From Thermobifida fusca NBRC 14071 = JCM 3263 (GTDB taxonomy: Bacteria > Actinomycetota > Actinomycetes > Streptosporangiales > Streptosporangiaceae): a stretch of 64,000 nt of DNA. The position numbers were made by a program, and so were the translations under genes. Positions 28,257 through 36,784 of the stretch are shown one piece after another (the first letter of the stretch is position 1; each line of letters opens with the position of its first letter). The stretch covers positions 1 through 64,000 of the forward strand of contig NZ_BCWB01000043.1 of NCBI RefSeq assembly GCF_001592045.1. Reading direction: 5' to 3'. Below the pieces are notes generated by a model that had not been told where the DNA came from, searched no databases, and was given only the letters and a program-made list of their open reading frames with translations.

Positions 28257-29624
28257 TCAGCTCGCTAGGTGGGCGAGCAGGTCTTGGCGGGTGAGGATTC
28301 CCGAAGGCTTGCCGTCCTCGAGCACCACGACCGCTCCCGAGCTTTGGAGCAGTTCCACGCAGCGGCTCACCGGCTCCCCGGAGCCGACGACCGGCAGCGG
28401 CGGTCTCATGTGCTGCTCCACGGGGTCGCCGAGCTGGGCCCGGCCGTTGAACAGCGCGTCGAGCAGGTCGCGTTCCGCGATGGCGCCCACCACTTCGGCG
28501 GCCATCACCGGGGGTTCCTCCTTCATGACCGGCAGCTGGGAGACCCCGTATTCGCGCATGATGGCGATGGCGGTGCCGACCGTCTCGTGCGGGTGGGTGT
28601 GCACGAACTCGGGCAGGCTGTCGTCCTTGGCGGCGAGGACCTGTCCGGCGGTGGCTTCCTCCGTCTCCGGCTCCAGGAAGCCGTAGTCGGCCATCCACTC
28701 GTCGTTGAAGATCTTGCCAAGGTAGCCGCGGCCGCCGTCGGGCAGGAGCACCACGATGACGTCGTCGGGTCCGGCTTGGGCCGCCACCTTGAGCGCGGCT
28801 ACCACGGCGAGCCCGCACGAGCCGCCGACCAGCAGCGCCTCCTCTTTAGCGAGGCGGCGGGTCATGAGGAAGGAGTCCTTGTCGCTGACCGCGATGATCT
28901 CGTCGCAGATCTTCGTGTCGTAGGTGGCGGGCCAGATGTCTTCCCCCACGCCCTCCACCAGGTAGGGGCGGCCAGTGCCGCCGGAGTAGACCGAGCCTTC
29001 CGGGTCGGCGCCGATGACCTTCACCCGGCCGTTGGAGACCTCTTTCAGGTAGCGGCCGGTGCCGGTGATCGTGCCGCCGGTGCCGATCCCCGCGACGAAG
29101 TGGGTGATGCGGCCTTCGGTCTGCTCCCAGATCTCCGGCCCGGTGCTGTAGTAGTGCGACTCCGGGTTGTTGGGGTTGGAGTACTGGTCGGGTTTCCACG
29201 CGCCGGGGATCGTCGCGGCCAGGCGGTCGGAGACCGAGTAGTAGGACTCGGGGTGGTCGGGGGCGACGGTCGTGGGGCAGACCACGACTTCGGCCCCGTA
29301 GGCGCGCAGCACCGCGAGTTTGTCGGCGCCGACCTTGTCCGGGCAGACGAAGACGCAGCGGTAGCCCTTTTCCGCGGCGACGATCGCCAGGCCTACACCG
29401 GTGTTTCCGGAGGTGGGCTCCACGATCGTGCCGCCTGGTTTGAGGAGGCCCCGCCGTTCGGCGTCTTCGACCATACGCAGGGCGATGCGGTCTTTCACCG
29501 ATCCCCCGGGGTTGAAGTACTCCACTTTCGCCAGCACAGTCGGAGCGAGTCCGGCCGTGACTTTCTTCAACCGAACCAGCGGTGTGTTGCCGACGAGTTC
29601 GATCAAAGAGTTGGAGACCCGCAT
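28257..29624 (-). CDS. cbs: Cystathionine beta-synthase (Rv1077-like)
   Basis: 455 residues. The PLP-dependent catalytic core (residues 1-315) has the cofactor lysine in PGGSVKDR (Lys44) and the phosphate-binding SGNTGVGLA; a pair of CBS regulatory domains fills residues about 340-455. It condenses serine with homocysteine to cystathionine; the CBS pair may bind S-adenosylmethionine or nucleotides. ATG 29624 is preferred over the TTG one codon upstream, with AAGGGAAG before it. The gene is divergent from the SGNH hydrolase gene. A cysteine synthase is less likely because of the CBS pair and close likeness to Rv1077. Confidence 0.92.
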   Translation of the reverse strand: MRVSNSLIELVGNTPLVRLKKVTAGLAPTVLAKVEYFNPGGSVKDRIALRMVEDAERRGLLKPGGTIVEPTSGNTGVGLAIVAAEKGYRCVFVCPDKVGADKLAVLRAYGAEVVVCPTTVAPDHPESYYSVSDRLAATIPGAWKPDQYSNPNNPESHYYSTGPEIWEQTEGRITHFVAGIGTGGTITGTGRYLKEVSNGRVKVIGADPEGSVYSGGTGRPYLVEGVGEDIWPATYDTKICDEIIAVSDKDSFLMTRRLAKEEALLVGGSCGLAVVAALKVAAQAGPDDVIVVLLPDGGRGYLGKIFNDEWMADYGFLEPETEEATAGQVLAAKDDSLPEFVHTHPHETVGTAIAIMREYGVSQLPVMKEEPPVMAAEVVGAIAERDLLDALFNGRAQLGDPVEQHMRPPLPVVGSGEPVSRCVELLQSSGAVVVLEDGKPSGILTRQDLLAHLAS

Positions 29625-29794
29625 CAACTCTTCCCTTTCCTCCCCTTGGGCCGCCGCGGTGTCGGGGATGCGACGGCGGCCATGGCATGCGGTACCGGTA
29701 CTCCGGTGTCCGTCTGACCCTATACGCCGCTGTACCTGGACCGTTGCGGCGGAGGAGGAGGGAGTGCTGCGCGTCTCGTTTCCGACTTGCCCCG

Positions 29795-29821
29795 TTGTAT
29801 TCGGGTATCACCCGTGATACA
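29795..29821 (+). promoter_or_regulatory. Promoter candidate with embedded dyad before the SGNH hydrolase
   Basis: TTGTAT (29795-29800) and GATACA (29816-29821) are spaced 15 bases apart, and GTATCA/TGATAC (29805-29810, 29815-29820) form a perfect inverted repeat between and over them, suggesting a repressor site on the promoter. Confidence 0.35.
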
Positions 29822-29856
29822 GAGACGGTTCTCGCTTCGCGGTGGGAGGCGGTCGC

Positions 29857-30900
29857 ATGGCTCTACGCGCAGCGCAGGCTCGGCGGATCATGGCGGCGAC
29901 CATGTTCGGCGGCGGCGGGTTGACCCTGCTGGCGGCGAGCACCGTCGCCTTGCTTTTTCTGCAGGCCAAGATCGCCGCTCGGACAATCGGGGTCACCCCT
30001 TGGCAGCGTCCCCGGGTCGACGGGGTCTACGGCGTGGGCGGGGGCGAGCCGCTCACCCTGCTCATGATGGGCGATTCCACTGCCGCGGGTTTCGCCGTGT
30101 CCGATCCTCGGCAGACCCCGCCCGTGCAGTTGGCTTCGGGGCTGTCGGCGGTGGCGGACCGTCCGGTGCGGCTGCGTGACGTCTCGAAAGTCGGCGCTAC
30201 CTCGCAGGGACTGCTGGCGCAGTTGGACCGGGTGCGCGGCGAACGGGTGGACCTGGCGGTGATCTTCATCGGCGCCAACGACGTCATCGACCGGATCCGC
30301 CCCGCGGACGCGGTGTCCCATTTGCGCGTCGTCGTACGGGAGCTGGTGGCCTCCGGTGCGGCAGTGGTGGTGGCCACCTGTCCTGATCTCGGCACGGTGC
30401 AGCCGATCCCGCAGCCGCTGCGCGCTATTGCGCGGCGGGCGTCCCAGCAGATGGCGGCCGCGCAGACGGTGGCGGTGGTGGAGGAGGGCGGGAGCACGGT
30501 GGCGTTGGGCGACCTCCTCTCGGACGAGTTCTCGCTGTATCCCGAGGAGATGTTCGGTCCGGACCGGTTCCATCCTTCGGCACGCGGCTACGGGCGGGCG
30601 GTGGCCGTGGTACTCCCTGCACTGTGCTCGGCCTTGGGGCTGCTGCCGGAGCCGGTGGAATCGGAGCCGGATGCCGAGGAGGTGCTCCCGGTGGACCGGG
30701 CTGCGGCGGCAGCCGTGGCGGCGGCCGGAAGCGAAGTGCGGCAGGCCGGGCAGGAGGAGCACAGGCGCGGTTCGCTCGGCCTGTGGGCGCGGCTGCTGCG
30801 CCGGGACACGGCCCCCGCAGCAGACACCCACAAACTAGAAACCGATTCCAATTCGGTTAAAGCGACCCCGGCCGCGTCCGTAGGAAGTCGGATTGGCTAG
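29857..30900 (+). CDS. Membrane-anchored SGNH/GDSL hydrolase (Rv1075c-like)
   Basis: 347 residues. An N-terminal hydrophobic segment (LTLLAASTVALLFL) anchors or exports the protein; the SGNH domain has all four blocks: GDST (nucleophile Ser), Gly in block II, GAND, and DRFHPS with the catalytic Asp and His. It hydrolyses an ester, most likely a lipid or acylated sugar, outside the membrane. The last 90 residues are low-complexity and probably disordered. ATG 29857 has GGGAGG seven bases upstream. It is followed 77 bases later by a thiolase, the same pair as Rv1075c-Rv1074c. Confidence 0.88.
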   Translation: MALRAAQARRIMAATMFGGGGLTLLAASTVALLFLQAKIAARTIGVTPWQRPRVDGVYGVGGGEPLTLLMMGDSTAAGFAVSDPRQTPPVQLASGLSAVADRPVRLRDVSKVGATSQGLLAQLDRVRGERVDLAVIFIGANDVIDRIRPADAVSHLRVVVRELVASGAAVVVATCPDLGTVQPIPQPLRAIARRASQQMAAAQTVAVVEEGGSTVALGDLLSDEFSLYPEEMFGPDRFHPSARGYGRAVAVVLPALCSALGLLPEPVESEPDAEEVLPVDRAAAAAVAAAGSEVRQAGQEEHRRGSLGLWARLLRRDTAPAADTHKLETDSNSVKATPAASVGSRIG

Positions 30901-30977
30901 CGTTCTGGGTAACGAGGTCGCAGCCGCCCGTGACCTGCGGGTGGACTCCCGTCAGCATCTCCTAGAAAGGCCGAGGC

Positions 30978-32201
30978 ATGCCTGAAGCCGTCATCGTCGC
31001 TACGGCACGCTCTCCCATCGGACGGGCTTTCAAGGGGTCCCTCAAGGACATCCGCCCGGACGACCTGACCGCGCAGATCATCTCCGCGGCGCTCGCCAAG
31101 GTCCCGCAACTGGACCCCGCCACCATCGACGACCTCCTCCTGGGCTGCGGGCTCCCCGGTGGCGAACAGGGCTTCAACATGGCCCGCGTTGTCGCGGTGC
31201 AGCTCGGTCTGGACTCGGTCCCGGGCACCACCATCACCCGCTACTGCTCTTCATCCCTGCAGACCACCCGGATGGCGTTCCACGCCATCAAGGCCGGGGA
31301 AGGCGACGTCTTCATCTCCGCCGGCGTGGAAATGGTCAGCCGCTTCACCAAGGGCAACAGTGACACGCTGCCCGACACGAAGAACCCGCTGTTCGCCGAG
31401 GCTGAGGCACGCACCGCCCGCCGCGCCGAGGGCGGTGCAGAACCCTGGCGCGACCCGCGGGAAGAGGGCAAGCTCCCCGACATCTACATCGCTATGGGGC
31501 AGACCGCGGAGAACGTGGCGCAGCTGCGCGGCGTCTCCCGCCAGCGCCAGGACGAATTCGCGGTGCGTTCGCAGAACCTGGCGGAAAAGGCGCTCGACAA
31601 CGGTTTCTGGGAGCGGGAGATCACCCCGGTGACCCTGCCTGACGGCACGGTGGTCTCCACCGACGACGGTCCGCGGCGCGGCACCACCTACGAGAAAGTC
31701 GCCGCCCTGGACCCGGTGTTCCGCCCCGACGGCACGGTGACCGCGGGGAACTGCTGCCCGCTCAACGACGGCGCGGCCGCACTGATCATCATGAGCGACC
31801 GGAAGGCCGCTGAACTGGGCATCACCCCGCTGGCCCGGATCGTGTCGACCGGGGTGAGCGCGCTGTCACCCGAGATCATGGGGCTGGGACCGGTCGAGGC
31901 CTCCCGGCAGGCGCTGGCCCGCGCCAACATGTCGATCCGCGACATCGACCTCGTGGAGATCAACGAGGCGTTCGCCGCGCAGGTGCTTCCGTCCGCGGAC
32001 GACCTGGGCATCGACATCGACTCCCAGCTCAACGTCAACGGCGGCGCCATCGCTATCGGCCACCCGTTCGGTATGACGGGGGCGCGGATCACCACCACGC
32101 TGATCAACGCCCTCCAGTTCCACGACAAGACCTTCGGCTTGGAGACCATGTGCGTGGGCGGCGGGCAGGGAATGGCCGCCATCTTCGAACGGCTGAGCTG
32201 A
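30978..32201 (+). CDS. Acetyl-CoA acyltransferase/thiolase (Rv1074c, FadA3-like)
   Basis: A 407-residue thiolase with nucleophile Cys in YCSSSLQ (about residue 90), GHPFGMTGAR carrying the catalytic His, and the second Cys in CVGGGQG. It either cleaves 3-ketoacyl-CoA in fatty acid beta-oxidation or condenses two acetyl-CoA units; the neighbourhood does not decide, though the mycobacterial counterpart is named FadA3. ATG 30978 follows AGAAAGG. A strong terminator follows the stop. Confidence 0.93.
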   Translation: MPEAVIVATARSPIGRAFKGSLKDIRPDDLTAQIISAALAKVPQLDPATIDDLLLGCGLPGGEQGFNMARVVAVQLGLDSVPGTTITRYCSSSLQTTRMAFHAIKAGEGDVFISAGVEMVSRFTKGNSDTLPDTKNPLFAEAEARTARRAEGGAEPWRDPREEGKLPDIYIAMGQTAENVAQLRGVSRQRQDEFAVRSQNLAEKALDNGFWEREITPVTLPDGTVVSTDDGPRRGTTYEKVAALDPVFRPDGTVTAGNCCPLNDGAAALIIMSDRKAAELGITPLARIVSTGVSALSPEIMGLGPVEASRQALARANMSIRDIDLVEINEAFAAQVLPSADDLGIDIDSQLNVNGGAIAIGHPFGMTGARITTTLINALQFHDKTFGLETMCVGGGQGMAAIFERLS

Positions 32202-32235
32202 CCCCAGAAGTACCGCGCACCGCGGACAATTCCCG

Positions 32236-32272
32236 GCGGGGCATTCACGTGAATGCCCCGCTTTACTCTTTC
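32236..32272 (+). terminator. Rho-independent terminator of the thiolase gene
   Basis: Eleven-base perfect arms GCGGGGCATTC and GAATGCCCCGC around ACGT, followed by TTTACTCTTTCT. Confidence 0.88.
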
Positions 32273-32298
32273 TCCACGCTCCCCGGAGGACCGGTTTC

Positions 32299-32420
32299 TT
32301 CCCTTCGGGAAAGAGCGTCCCCGCCATTCCCCCGGGGAAAGGACTTCCTTCTCTCCCTTGGGGAAAGGGTCCGCGGAGCCTGTGAATACGCGGAGCAACA
32401 GAGCAGTTTTCCCCTCGGGA
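32299..32420. repeat. Series of four short TCCC/GGGA palindromes
   Basis: Four copies of TCCC-(2-3)-GGGA, most with extra flanking T/A pairs, are centred at about 32305, 32333, 32359 and 32415, i.e. at intervals of 28, 26 and 56 bases, in noncoding DNA. They could be a degenerate tandem repeat. Confidence 0.4.
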
Positions 32421-32552
32421 CTCCGTTCCCCGCAGGAGTTTCCCCCTGCCCTGCTGGGCCGCGGAAAAGAGCGCGCCCGCTCAACGACGGCTCGGCCGAA
32501 GACTGGCGCTCGAGGGCATTGCCCCGCAGCAGGTGCCCGCATGGGGGCCGTA

Positions 32553-32591
32553 CAAAAACGGGTGCCCCTCCCGCCCAGGGGAGAGGCACCC
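32553..32591 (-). terminator. Rho-independent terminator of the BI-1 gene
   Basis: GGGTGCC (32560-32566) pairs with GGCACCC (32585-32591), extended inward by CTCCC/GGGAG after one mismatch; on the minus strand GTTTTTGT follows. Confidence 0.85.
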
Positions 32592-32612
32592 TGTCCTGCT
32601 CTGGACCGTGCG

Positions 32613-33584
32613 TTATTCGCTGAACATTGACTGGATGATCCACAGCAGACGCACGATCTCGATGTACAGCCAGACAAGCGAGACAGTCAGGCCGAACGCG
32701 AGCTGCCAGGAGACCTTCTCCGGCAGACCGTACGCGATGGCCTCCTCGACGTCGCGGAAGTCGATGGCCAGCACCAGCGCAGCCAGCACGATCGCGACGG
32801 CGCTCACCAGCAGGCCCAGCGGTCCGGCTTCCCGCAGGCCCAGGCCGCCCGGGACGAAGATGCCCACGATGAGGTTGACCAGGACCAGGGCGAGGAAGCC
32901 GAGCAGCGCCGCGGTCACCACCTTCACGAAGGTGTTCGTGACCCGGATGACCTGGAACTTGTAGAGCGCGAGCATGATGCCCGCCACGAACAGCGTGCCG
33001 AAGACCGCAGGCACGACAAGGCCTCCGGGAGCCACCCCGGATCCGGCGAGCGACGCTTCCAGGACGAAGCTGAAACCGCCGACGAACAGGCCTTCCAGCC
33101 CGGCGTAGATGAGGATCAGCGCCGGGTTGGTGGACCGGGTGAAGGAGATGACCAGGCCCAGGATCAGGCTGCCGATCGCACCGATGACCAGCATGACGAC
33201 GCTGAGGGCCGGGTTGACCAGCATCGCCATGAAGTAGGTGAGGACGGCGCCCAGCACGACGGTGCCGAGCGTGAACCCGGTGCGCATCACCACGTCGTCG
33301 ATGGTGACCGGGCGGGTGCCGGGAACCGCCGGACCGTAACCAGGCTGGGCCGGGTACGGGGCGGGGCCGTACCCCTGCGGGGGATAGGGCTGGCCGTAGC
33401 CCGGCTGTCCGTAGCCCGGCTGTCCGTAACCGGGCTGTCCGTAACCAGGCTGCGCGTAGGGCTGGCCGTACCCTTGCGACGCGTAGGGCTGGCCGTAGCC
33501 GGGCTGCGCGTAGTAGCCCGCGCCTCCCGGAGCGCTAGCCAGGGCCCGCTTGATCACGGGATTGGAACTGCTGCGCTTCCGCAT
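32613..33584 (-). CDS. Bax inhibitor-1/YccA family membrane protein with YGQPG repeats
   Basis: 323 residues. The N-terminal 90 are a Tyr/Gly/Gln/Pro-rich tail with repeated GYGQP units; residues about 100-320 have seven hydrophobic segments and the Bax inhibitor-1 pattern. The last segment is followed by a short tail. BI-1 proteins are calcium-leak or stress-related membrane proteins; the bacterial role is unsettled. ATG 33584 is supported by GAGAGG ten bases upstream; the frame runs on upstream through the proline dehydrogenase region, but that part is antisense-like and not real. Confidence 0.9.
   Translation of the reverse strand: MRKRSSSNPVIKRALASAPGGAGYYAQPGYGQPYASQGYGQPYAQPGYGQPGYGQPGYGQPGYGQPYPPQGYGPAPYPAQPGYGPAVPGTRPVTIDDVVMRTGFTLGTVVLGAVLTYFMAMLVNPALSVVMLVIGAIGSLILGLVISFTRSTNPALILIYAGLEGLFVGGFSFVLEASLAGSGVAPGGLVVPAVFGTLFVAGIMLALYKFQVIRVTNTFVKVVTAALLGFLALVLVNLIVGIFVPGGLGLREAGPLGLLVSAVAIVLAALVLAIDFRDVEEAIAYGLPEKVSWQLAFGLTVSLVWLYIEIVRLLWIIQSMFSE
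33394..33453. repeat. 15-bp tandem repeat, four units, inside the BI-1 gene
   Basis: Four consecutive 15-base units (CCGTAGCCCGGCTGT and close variants) encode repeated YGQPG on the minus strand; the copy number could vary by slippage. Confidence 0.85.
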
Positions 33585-33687
33585 AATCGTGTTTGCACCT
33601 CTCAACGGCGAGATACCAGTGCCATTCAACGTAACGGATCCCGCTAGCAAAGGGGTTCCCGTTTTCCGGTCGCACCGCACGGCGACC

Positions 33688-34623
33688 CTATCGCACGGCT
33701 CCCCCGGCGAAGAGAGCGCGGGCGAAGAACGCCGTATTCGCGGGGCGTTCAGCCAGTCGCCGCATGAAATAGCCGTACCACTGCTCACCGTACGGCACGT
33801 ACACCCGCACCCGCTCGCCCCGATCGGCCAGAGCCGCCTGCAGGTCGGTACGGACTCCGTAAAGCATCTGGTACTCGTAGGAGTCCGCGCTGCGCCCGGC
33901 GGACCTTGCGAGGAACGCGGCAATCCGCAGGAGGCGCGGGTCGTGGGTGGCCACCATGGGATAGCCGGGGCCGTCCATGAGGATGCGCAGGCAGCGCACA
34001 TAGGAGCGGTCCACTTCGGCCCGGTCGCGGTAGGCCACCGTAGCAGGCTCGTCGTAGGCGCCTTTGCACAAGCGCACCCGCGACCCGGGCACGGCCAGGT
34101 CCCGGCAGTCGGCTTCGGTGCGCCGCAGGTAGGCCTGGAGCACAGCCCCGGTCCGGGGGAAGTCGACGCGGAGCTGGTGCACGATGTCCAGGGTGGCGTC
34201 CGTGGTGGTGTGGTCTTCCATGTCCACGGTGACCGTGGTGCCCACCGCTTCAGCGGCCGCGCAGATCTGCCGGGCGTGGTCCAACGCGAGCTGTGCACCG
34301 TCGCGGGGCAGCGCCAGGCCGAGCGCGGAGAGCTTCACCGACACCTCGGCCCGCGGGGCCAGGCCGTGCTCTCCCAGGGCGGTGAGCAGGTGCGTGTAGG
34401 CGTCCACTGTGCGGCTGGCCTGCTCAGCGTCGGTGATGTCCTCCCCCAGGTAGTCGACGGTGACGTGGCGGTCAGCGGTGAGCTGGCGGAGGACAGGGAG
34501 CGTCGCGTCGAGCGTGTCTCCGGCGACGAACCGGCGGACCACGCCCCGGGTCAGCGGGGAGCGGGTCACGAAGTCGCGGCAGCGCGGCGAGCGGGCCGCG
34601 AGCAGCAGGAGGGTGCGAAGCAT
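33688..34623 (-). CDS. Proline dehydrogenase
   Basis: A 311-residue monofunctional FAD enzyme that oxidises proline to pyrroline-5-carboxylate and passes electrons to the quinone pool. The TIM-barrel motifs are present: TVDMEDHTTTDA, VRLCKGAYDEP, YPMVATHDPRL, EYQMLYGVR and the C-terminal YVPYGEQWYGYFMRRLAERP. It is encoded 18 bases after the P5C dehydrogenase gene, so the two form an operon that turns proline into glutamate. Released electrons would join the chain fed by the nearby ndh. Confidence 0.93.
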   Translation of the reverse strand: MLRTLLLLAARSPRCRDFVTRSPLTRGVVRRFVAGDTLDATLPVLRQLTADRHVTVDYLGEDITDAEQASRTVDAYTHLLTALGEHGLAPRAEVSVKLSALGLALPRDGAQLALDHARQICAAAEAVGTTVTVDMEDHTTTDATLDIVHQLRVDFPRTGAVLQAYLRRTEADCRDLAVPGSRVRLCKGAYDEPATVAYRDRAEVDRSYVRCLRILMDGPGYPMVATHDPRLLRIAAFLARSAGRSADSYEYQMLYGVRTDLQAALADRGERVRVYVPYGEQWYGYFMRRLAERPANTAFFARALFAGGAVR

Positions 34624-34641
34624 GCCGGTGTCCCCCTGCCC

Positions 34642-36270
34642 TCAGTCCTGGTGCGGGTAGCGGTGGTCGGTGGGCGGGACGAATGTTTCTTTGATCACCC
34701 GCGGGCTGGTCCACCGCATGAGGTTCGCCATCGACCCGGCCTTGTCGTTGGTGCCGCTGGCCCGGGAGCCGCCGAACGGCTGCTGTCCCACGATCGACCC
34801 GGTGGGCTTGTCGTTGATGTAGAAGTTGCCCGCCGCAAACCGCAGCTGCCGGGTCGCCGCGAGGATCGCAGCCCGGTCGGTGGCGATGATGGCGCCGGTC
34901 AGCCCGTAGGGTGCGCCGCGGTCGACGAGGCGGAGCACCTCCTCGTAGGCGTGGTCGTCGTAGACGTAGACCGCGAGGACCGGCCCGAAGTACTCGGTGG
35001 TGAACACCTCGTGGCTCGGGTCGCTGCCGAGGAGGACCGTGGGGCGCACAAAGTAGCCGACGCTGTCGTCGGCAGTGCCGCCGACGAGCACGTCGATCGT
35101 CGGATCCGTGCGCACCCGGTCGAGCAGGCGGGCGAGGCGGTCGTAGGCGCGGCGGTCGATGACTGCGCCCAGGAAGTTGCGGAAGTCGGTGACGTCGCCC
35201 ATGGGGAGCGCGTCGACCTGGGCGAGGAAGTCGTCACGCATCCGCTCCCACACCGAGCGGGCGATGAAGGCACGGGAGGCAGCGGAGCACTTCTGGCCTT
35301 GGTATTCGAACGCACCGCGCAGCAGGGCGGTGCGGAGCACGTCGACATCGGCGGAAGCGTGCGCGACCACGAAGTCTTTGCCGCCGGTCTCTCCGACGAT
35401 GCGCGGGTAACTGCGGTAGCGGGCAATGTTCTCCCCGACGGTCCGCCACAGGTACTGGAAGGTCCGGGTGGAGCCGGTGAAGTGGATGCCCGCCAGGTCG
35501 GGGTGGGTGAGGGCGACTTCGGAGAGCGCCACGCCGTCGCCGGTGACCAGGTTGATGACACCGGGCGGCAGTCCGGCTGCTTCCAGCAGTTCCATGGTCA
35601 GGCAGGCGGCGAGCGTCTGGGTGGGGGACGGTTTCCACACCACGACGTTGCCCATGAGCGCGGGCGCGGTGGGGAGGTTTCCGGCGATCGCCGTGAAGTT
35701 GAACGGGGTGATCGCGTAGACGAACCCTTCCAAGGGGCGGTGGTCGGTGCGGTTCCACGTGCCCGGCGCGTGGACGAGCGGCTGTTCTGCGAGGATCTGG
35801 CGGGCGAAGTGCACGTTGAACCGCCAGAAGTCGGCGAGTTCGCAGACCGCGTCGATCTCGGCTTGGATCACGGTCTTGGACTGCCCCAGCATGGTTGCCG
35901 CGTTGAGGCGCTGCCGCCACGGGCCGGAGAGGAGGTCGGCGGCGCGCAGCAGGATCGCGGCCCGCTCGTCGAAGGGGGTGTCCCGCCACGCGGGGGCGGC
36001 GTGGAGGGCAGCGGCGATGGCGTCCCGGGCGTCCTCGTGGGTGGCGTTGCCGAGAATGCCGAGCACGGAGGCGTGGCGGTGCGGTTGGACAACGTCGATG
36101 CGTGCCCCGCCGCCGAGGCGCCGCGTGCCGCCGATAGTCATGGGGAGTTCTCTGGGCTGGTCGGCGAGTGCGGTGAGGTAGCGGGTGAGTTCGGCGCGTT
36201 CCGGGCTGCCGGGCGCGTAGGACAGGACCGGCTCGTTGACGGGTGCGGGAACGTTGGTCACGGCGTCCAT
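34642..36270 (-). CDS. pruA: L-glutamate gamma-semialdehyde (P5C) dehydrogenase
   Basis: 542 residues of the ALDH4 type. It oxidises glutamate semialdehyde to glutamate with NAD. The catalytic Cys is in GQKCSAASR near residue 327 and the conserved Glu in VGETGGKD near 293; FTGSTRTFQYL and PFGGSRASGTNDKAG are also present. The length is right for the family. ATG 36270 is the first in-frame start after the upstream tRNA terminator region. It is the first gene of the pruA-proline dehydrogenase operon. Confidence 0.94.
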   Translation of the reverse strand: MDAVTNVPAPVNEPVLSYAPGSPERAELTRYLTALADQPRELPMTIGGTRRLGGGARIDVVQPHRHASVLGILGNATHEDARDAIAAALHAAPAWRDTPFDERAAILLRAADLLSGPWRQRLNAATMLGQSKTVIQAEIDAVCELADFWRFNVHFARQILAEQPLVHAPGTWNRTDHRPLEGFVYAITPFNFTAIAGNLPTAPALMGNVVVWKPSPTQTLAACLTMELLEAAGLPPGVINLVTGDGVALSEVALTHPDLAGIHFTGSTRTFQYLWRTVGENIARYRSYPRIVGETGGKDFVVAHASADVDVLRTALLRGAFEYQGQKCSAASRAFIARSVWERMRDDFLAQVDALPMGDVTDFRNFLGAVIDRRAYDRLARLLDRVRTDPTIDVLVGGTADDSVGYFVRPTVLLGSDPSHEVFTTEYFGPVLAVYVYDDHAYEEVLRLVDRGAPYGLTGAIIATDRAAILAATRQLRFAAGNFYINDKPTGSIVGQQPFGGSRASGTNDKAGSMANLMRWTSPRVIKETFVPPTDHRYPHQD

Positions 36271-36489
36271 GGATGACCCCCTGGTGTGGTGTCGCGGGTG
36301 GACTAGGCCAGTACCCAGAAGGGACTCCTTGTGGGCGTCCCCGGGGGAAAGTGAGGTGCGGGTGGTTCGAGTCGGTGGAAAGACCGGTCGGCTGTGTGAG
36401 GGTTTCTACCCGCGAACTGGCCCGCCCAGTGGGGGATTTCGCACCCGGAAGGCTGTTTTGTCGGGGATGGACGCCAGGGGTTGCGGCAA

Positions 36490-36524
36490 AAGAAAAAGCC
36501 CGGTCCTGAATGCAGGAGCCGGAC
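36490..36524 (-). terminator. Rho-independent terminator of the tRNA-like gene
   Basis: On the minus strand CCGG-C-TCCTG pairs with CAGGACCGG around CATT (one bulged C) and is followed by GCTTTTTCTTTT. It ends the transcript starting at the tRNA-like gene 40 bases upstream. Confidence 0.85.
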
Positions 36525-36564
36525 CTGGGAGTTTCTCAGTCCACCGTGACGGGTGGGTGAGGAG

Positions 36565-36638
36565 TACCCTCGGTCGGATTCGAACCGACACTTATGACCC
36601 TTTTAGGGGGCCTGCCTCTACCGTTGGGCTACGAGGGC
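36565..36638 (-). tRNA. tRNA-like RNA, irregular, anticodon position reads UAA
   Basis: A 74-base cloverleaf on the minus strand. The acceptor stem GCCCUCG/CGAGGGU, discriminator A, T arm (GUCGG-UUCGAAU-CCGAC) and anticodon stem GGCCC/GGGUC all pair. The anticodon loop is CCUAAAA, so positions 34-36 are UAA, but position 33 is C instead of the near-invariant U. The D stem needs a bulged A, and the variable loop is six bases. A UAA anticodon would read the leucine codon UUA, yet tRNA-Leu has a long variable arm and this does not. CCA is not encoded. The gene has its own strong terminator, so it is probably transcribed. Its charging and function are unknown. Confidence 0.7.
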
Positions 36639-36713
36639 GCATCTAGCATACCGGTCACCACGCCACTTTTTCTGTGGTTTGGAGTTTTACTTCACCATCG
36701 AGTACGAAGTGTT

Positions 36714-36744
36714 GTGGACCCGTTCCGATTCGAAACGGGTCCAC
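36714..36744 (-). terminator. ndh terminator hairpin
   Basis: Perfect 11-base arms GTGGACCCGTT (36714-36724) and AACGGGTCCAC (36734-36744) lie about 40 bases past the ndh stop. No T tract follows on the minus strand. Confidence 0.7.
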
Positions 36745-36784
36745 TACCTTCTGTCGTTTTTTCGTCGGGAAGCAGTGCCTCGGT

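Larger units (their letters stand above)
32202..32612. other. Gene-free region between convergent genes, hairpin-rich
   Basis: 411 bases without a credible gene. It holds the thiolase terminator (32236-32272), a series of short palindromes (32299-32420) and the BI-1 gene terminator (32553-32591). Confidence 0.6.

Noticed and set aside
33585-34298. N-terminal extension fusing the BI-1 protein to sequence in the proline dehydrogenase region
   Set aside because: The extension lies over the proline dehydrogenase gene in another frame and has no domain; ATG 33584 has a good ribosome binding site.
33550-36276. Very long plus-strand open frame opposite the proline catabolism genes
   Set aside because: It is the antisense shadow of two well-recognised genes in GC-rich DNA; no domain and atypical composition.
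36565-36638. Calling the tRNA-like gene a bldA-type tRNA-Leu(UAA)
   Set aside because: tRNA-Leu is a class II tRNA with a long variable arm; this RNA has a short one and C at position 33.
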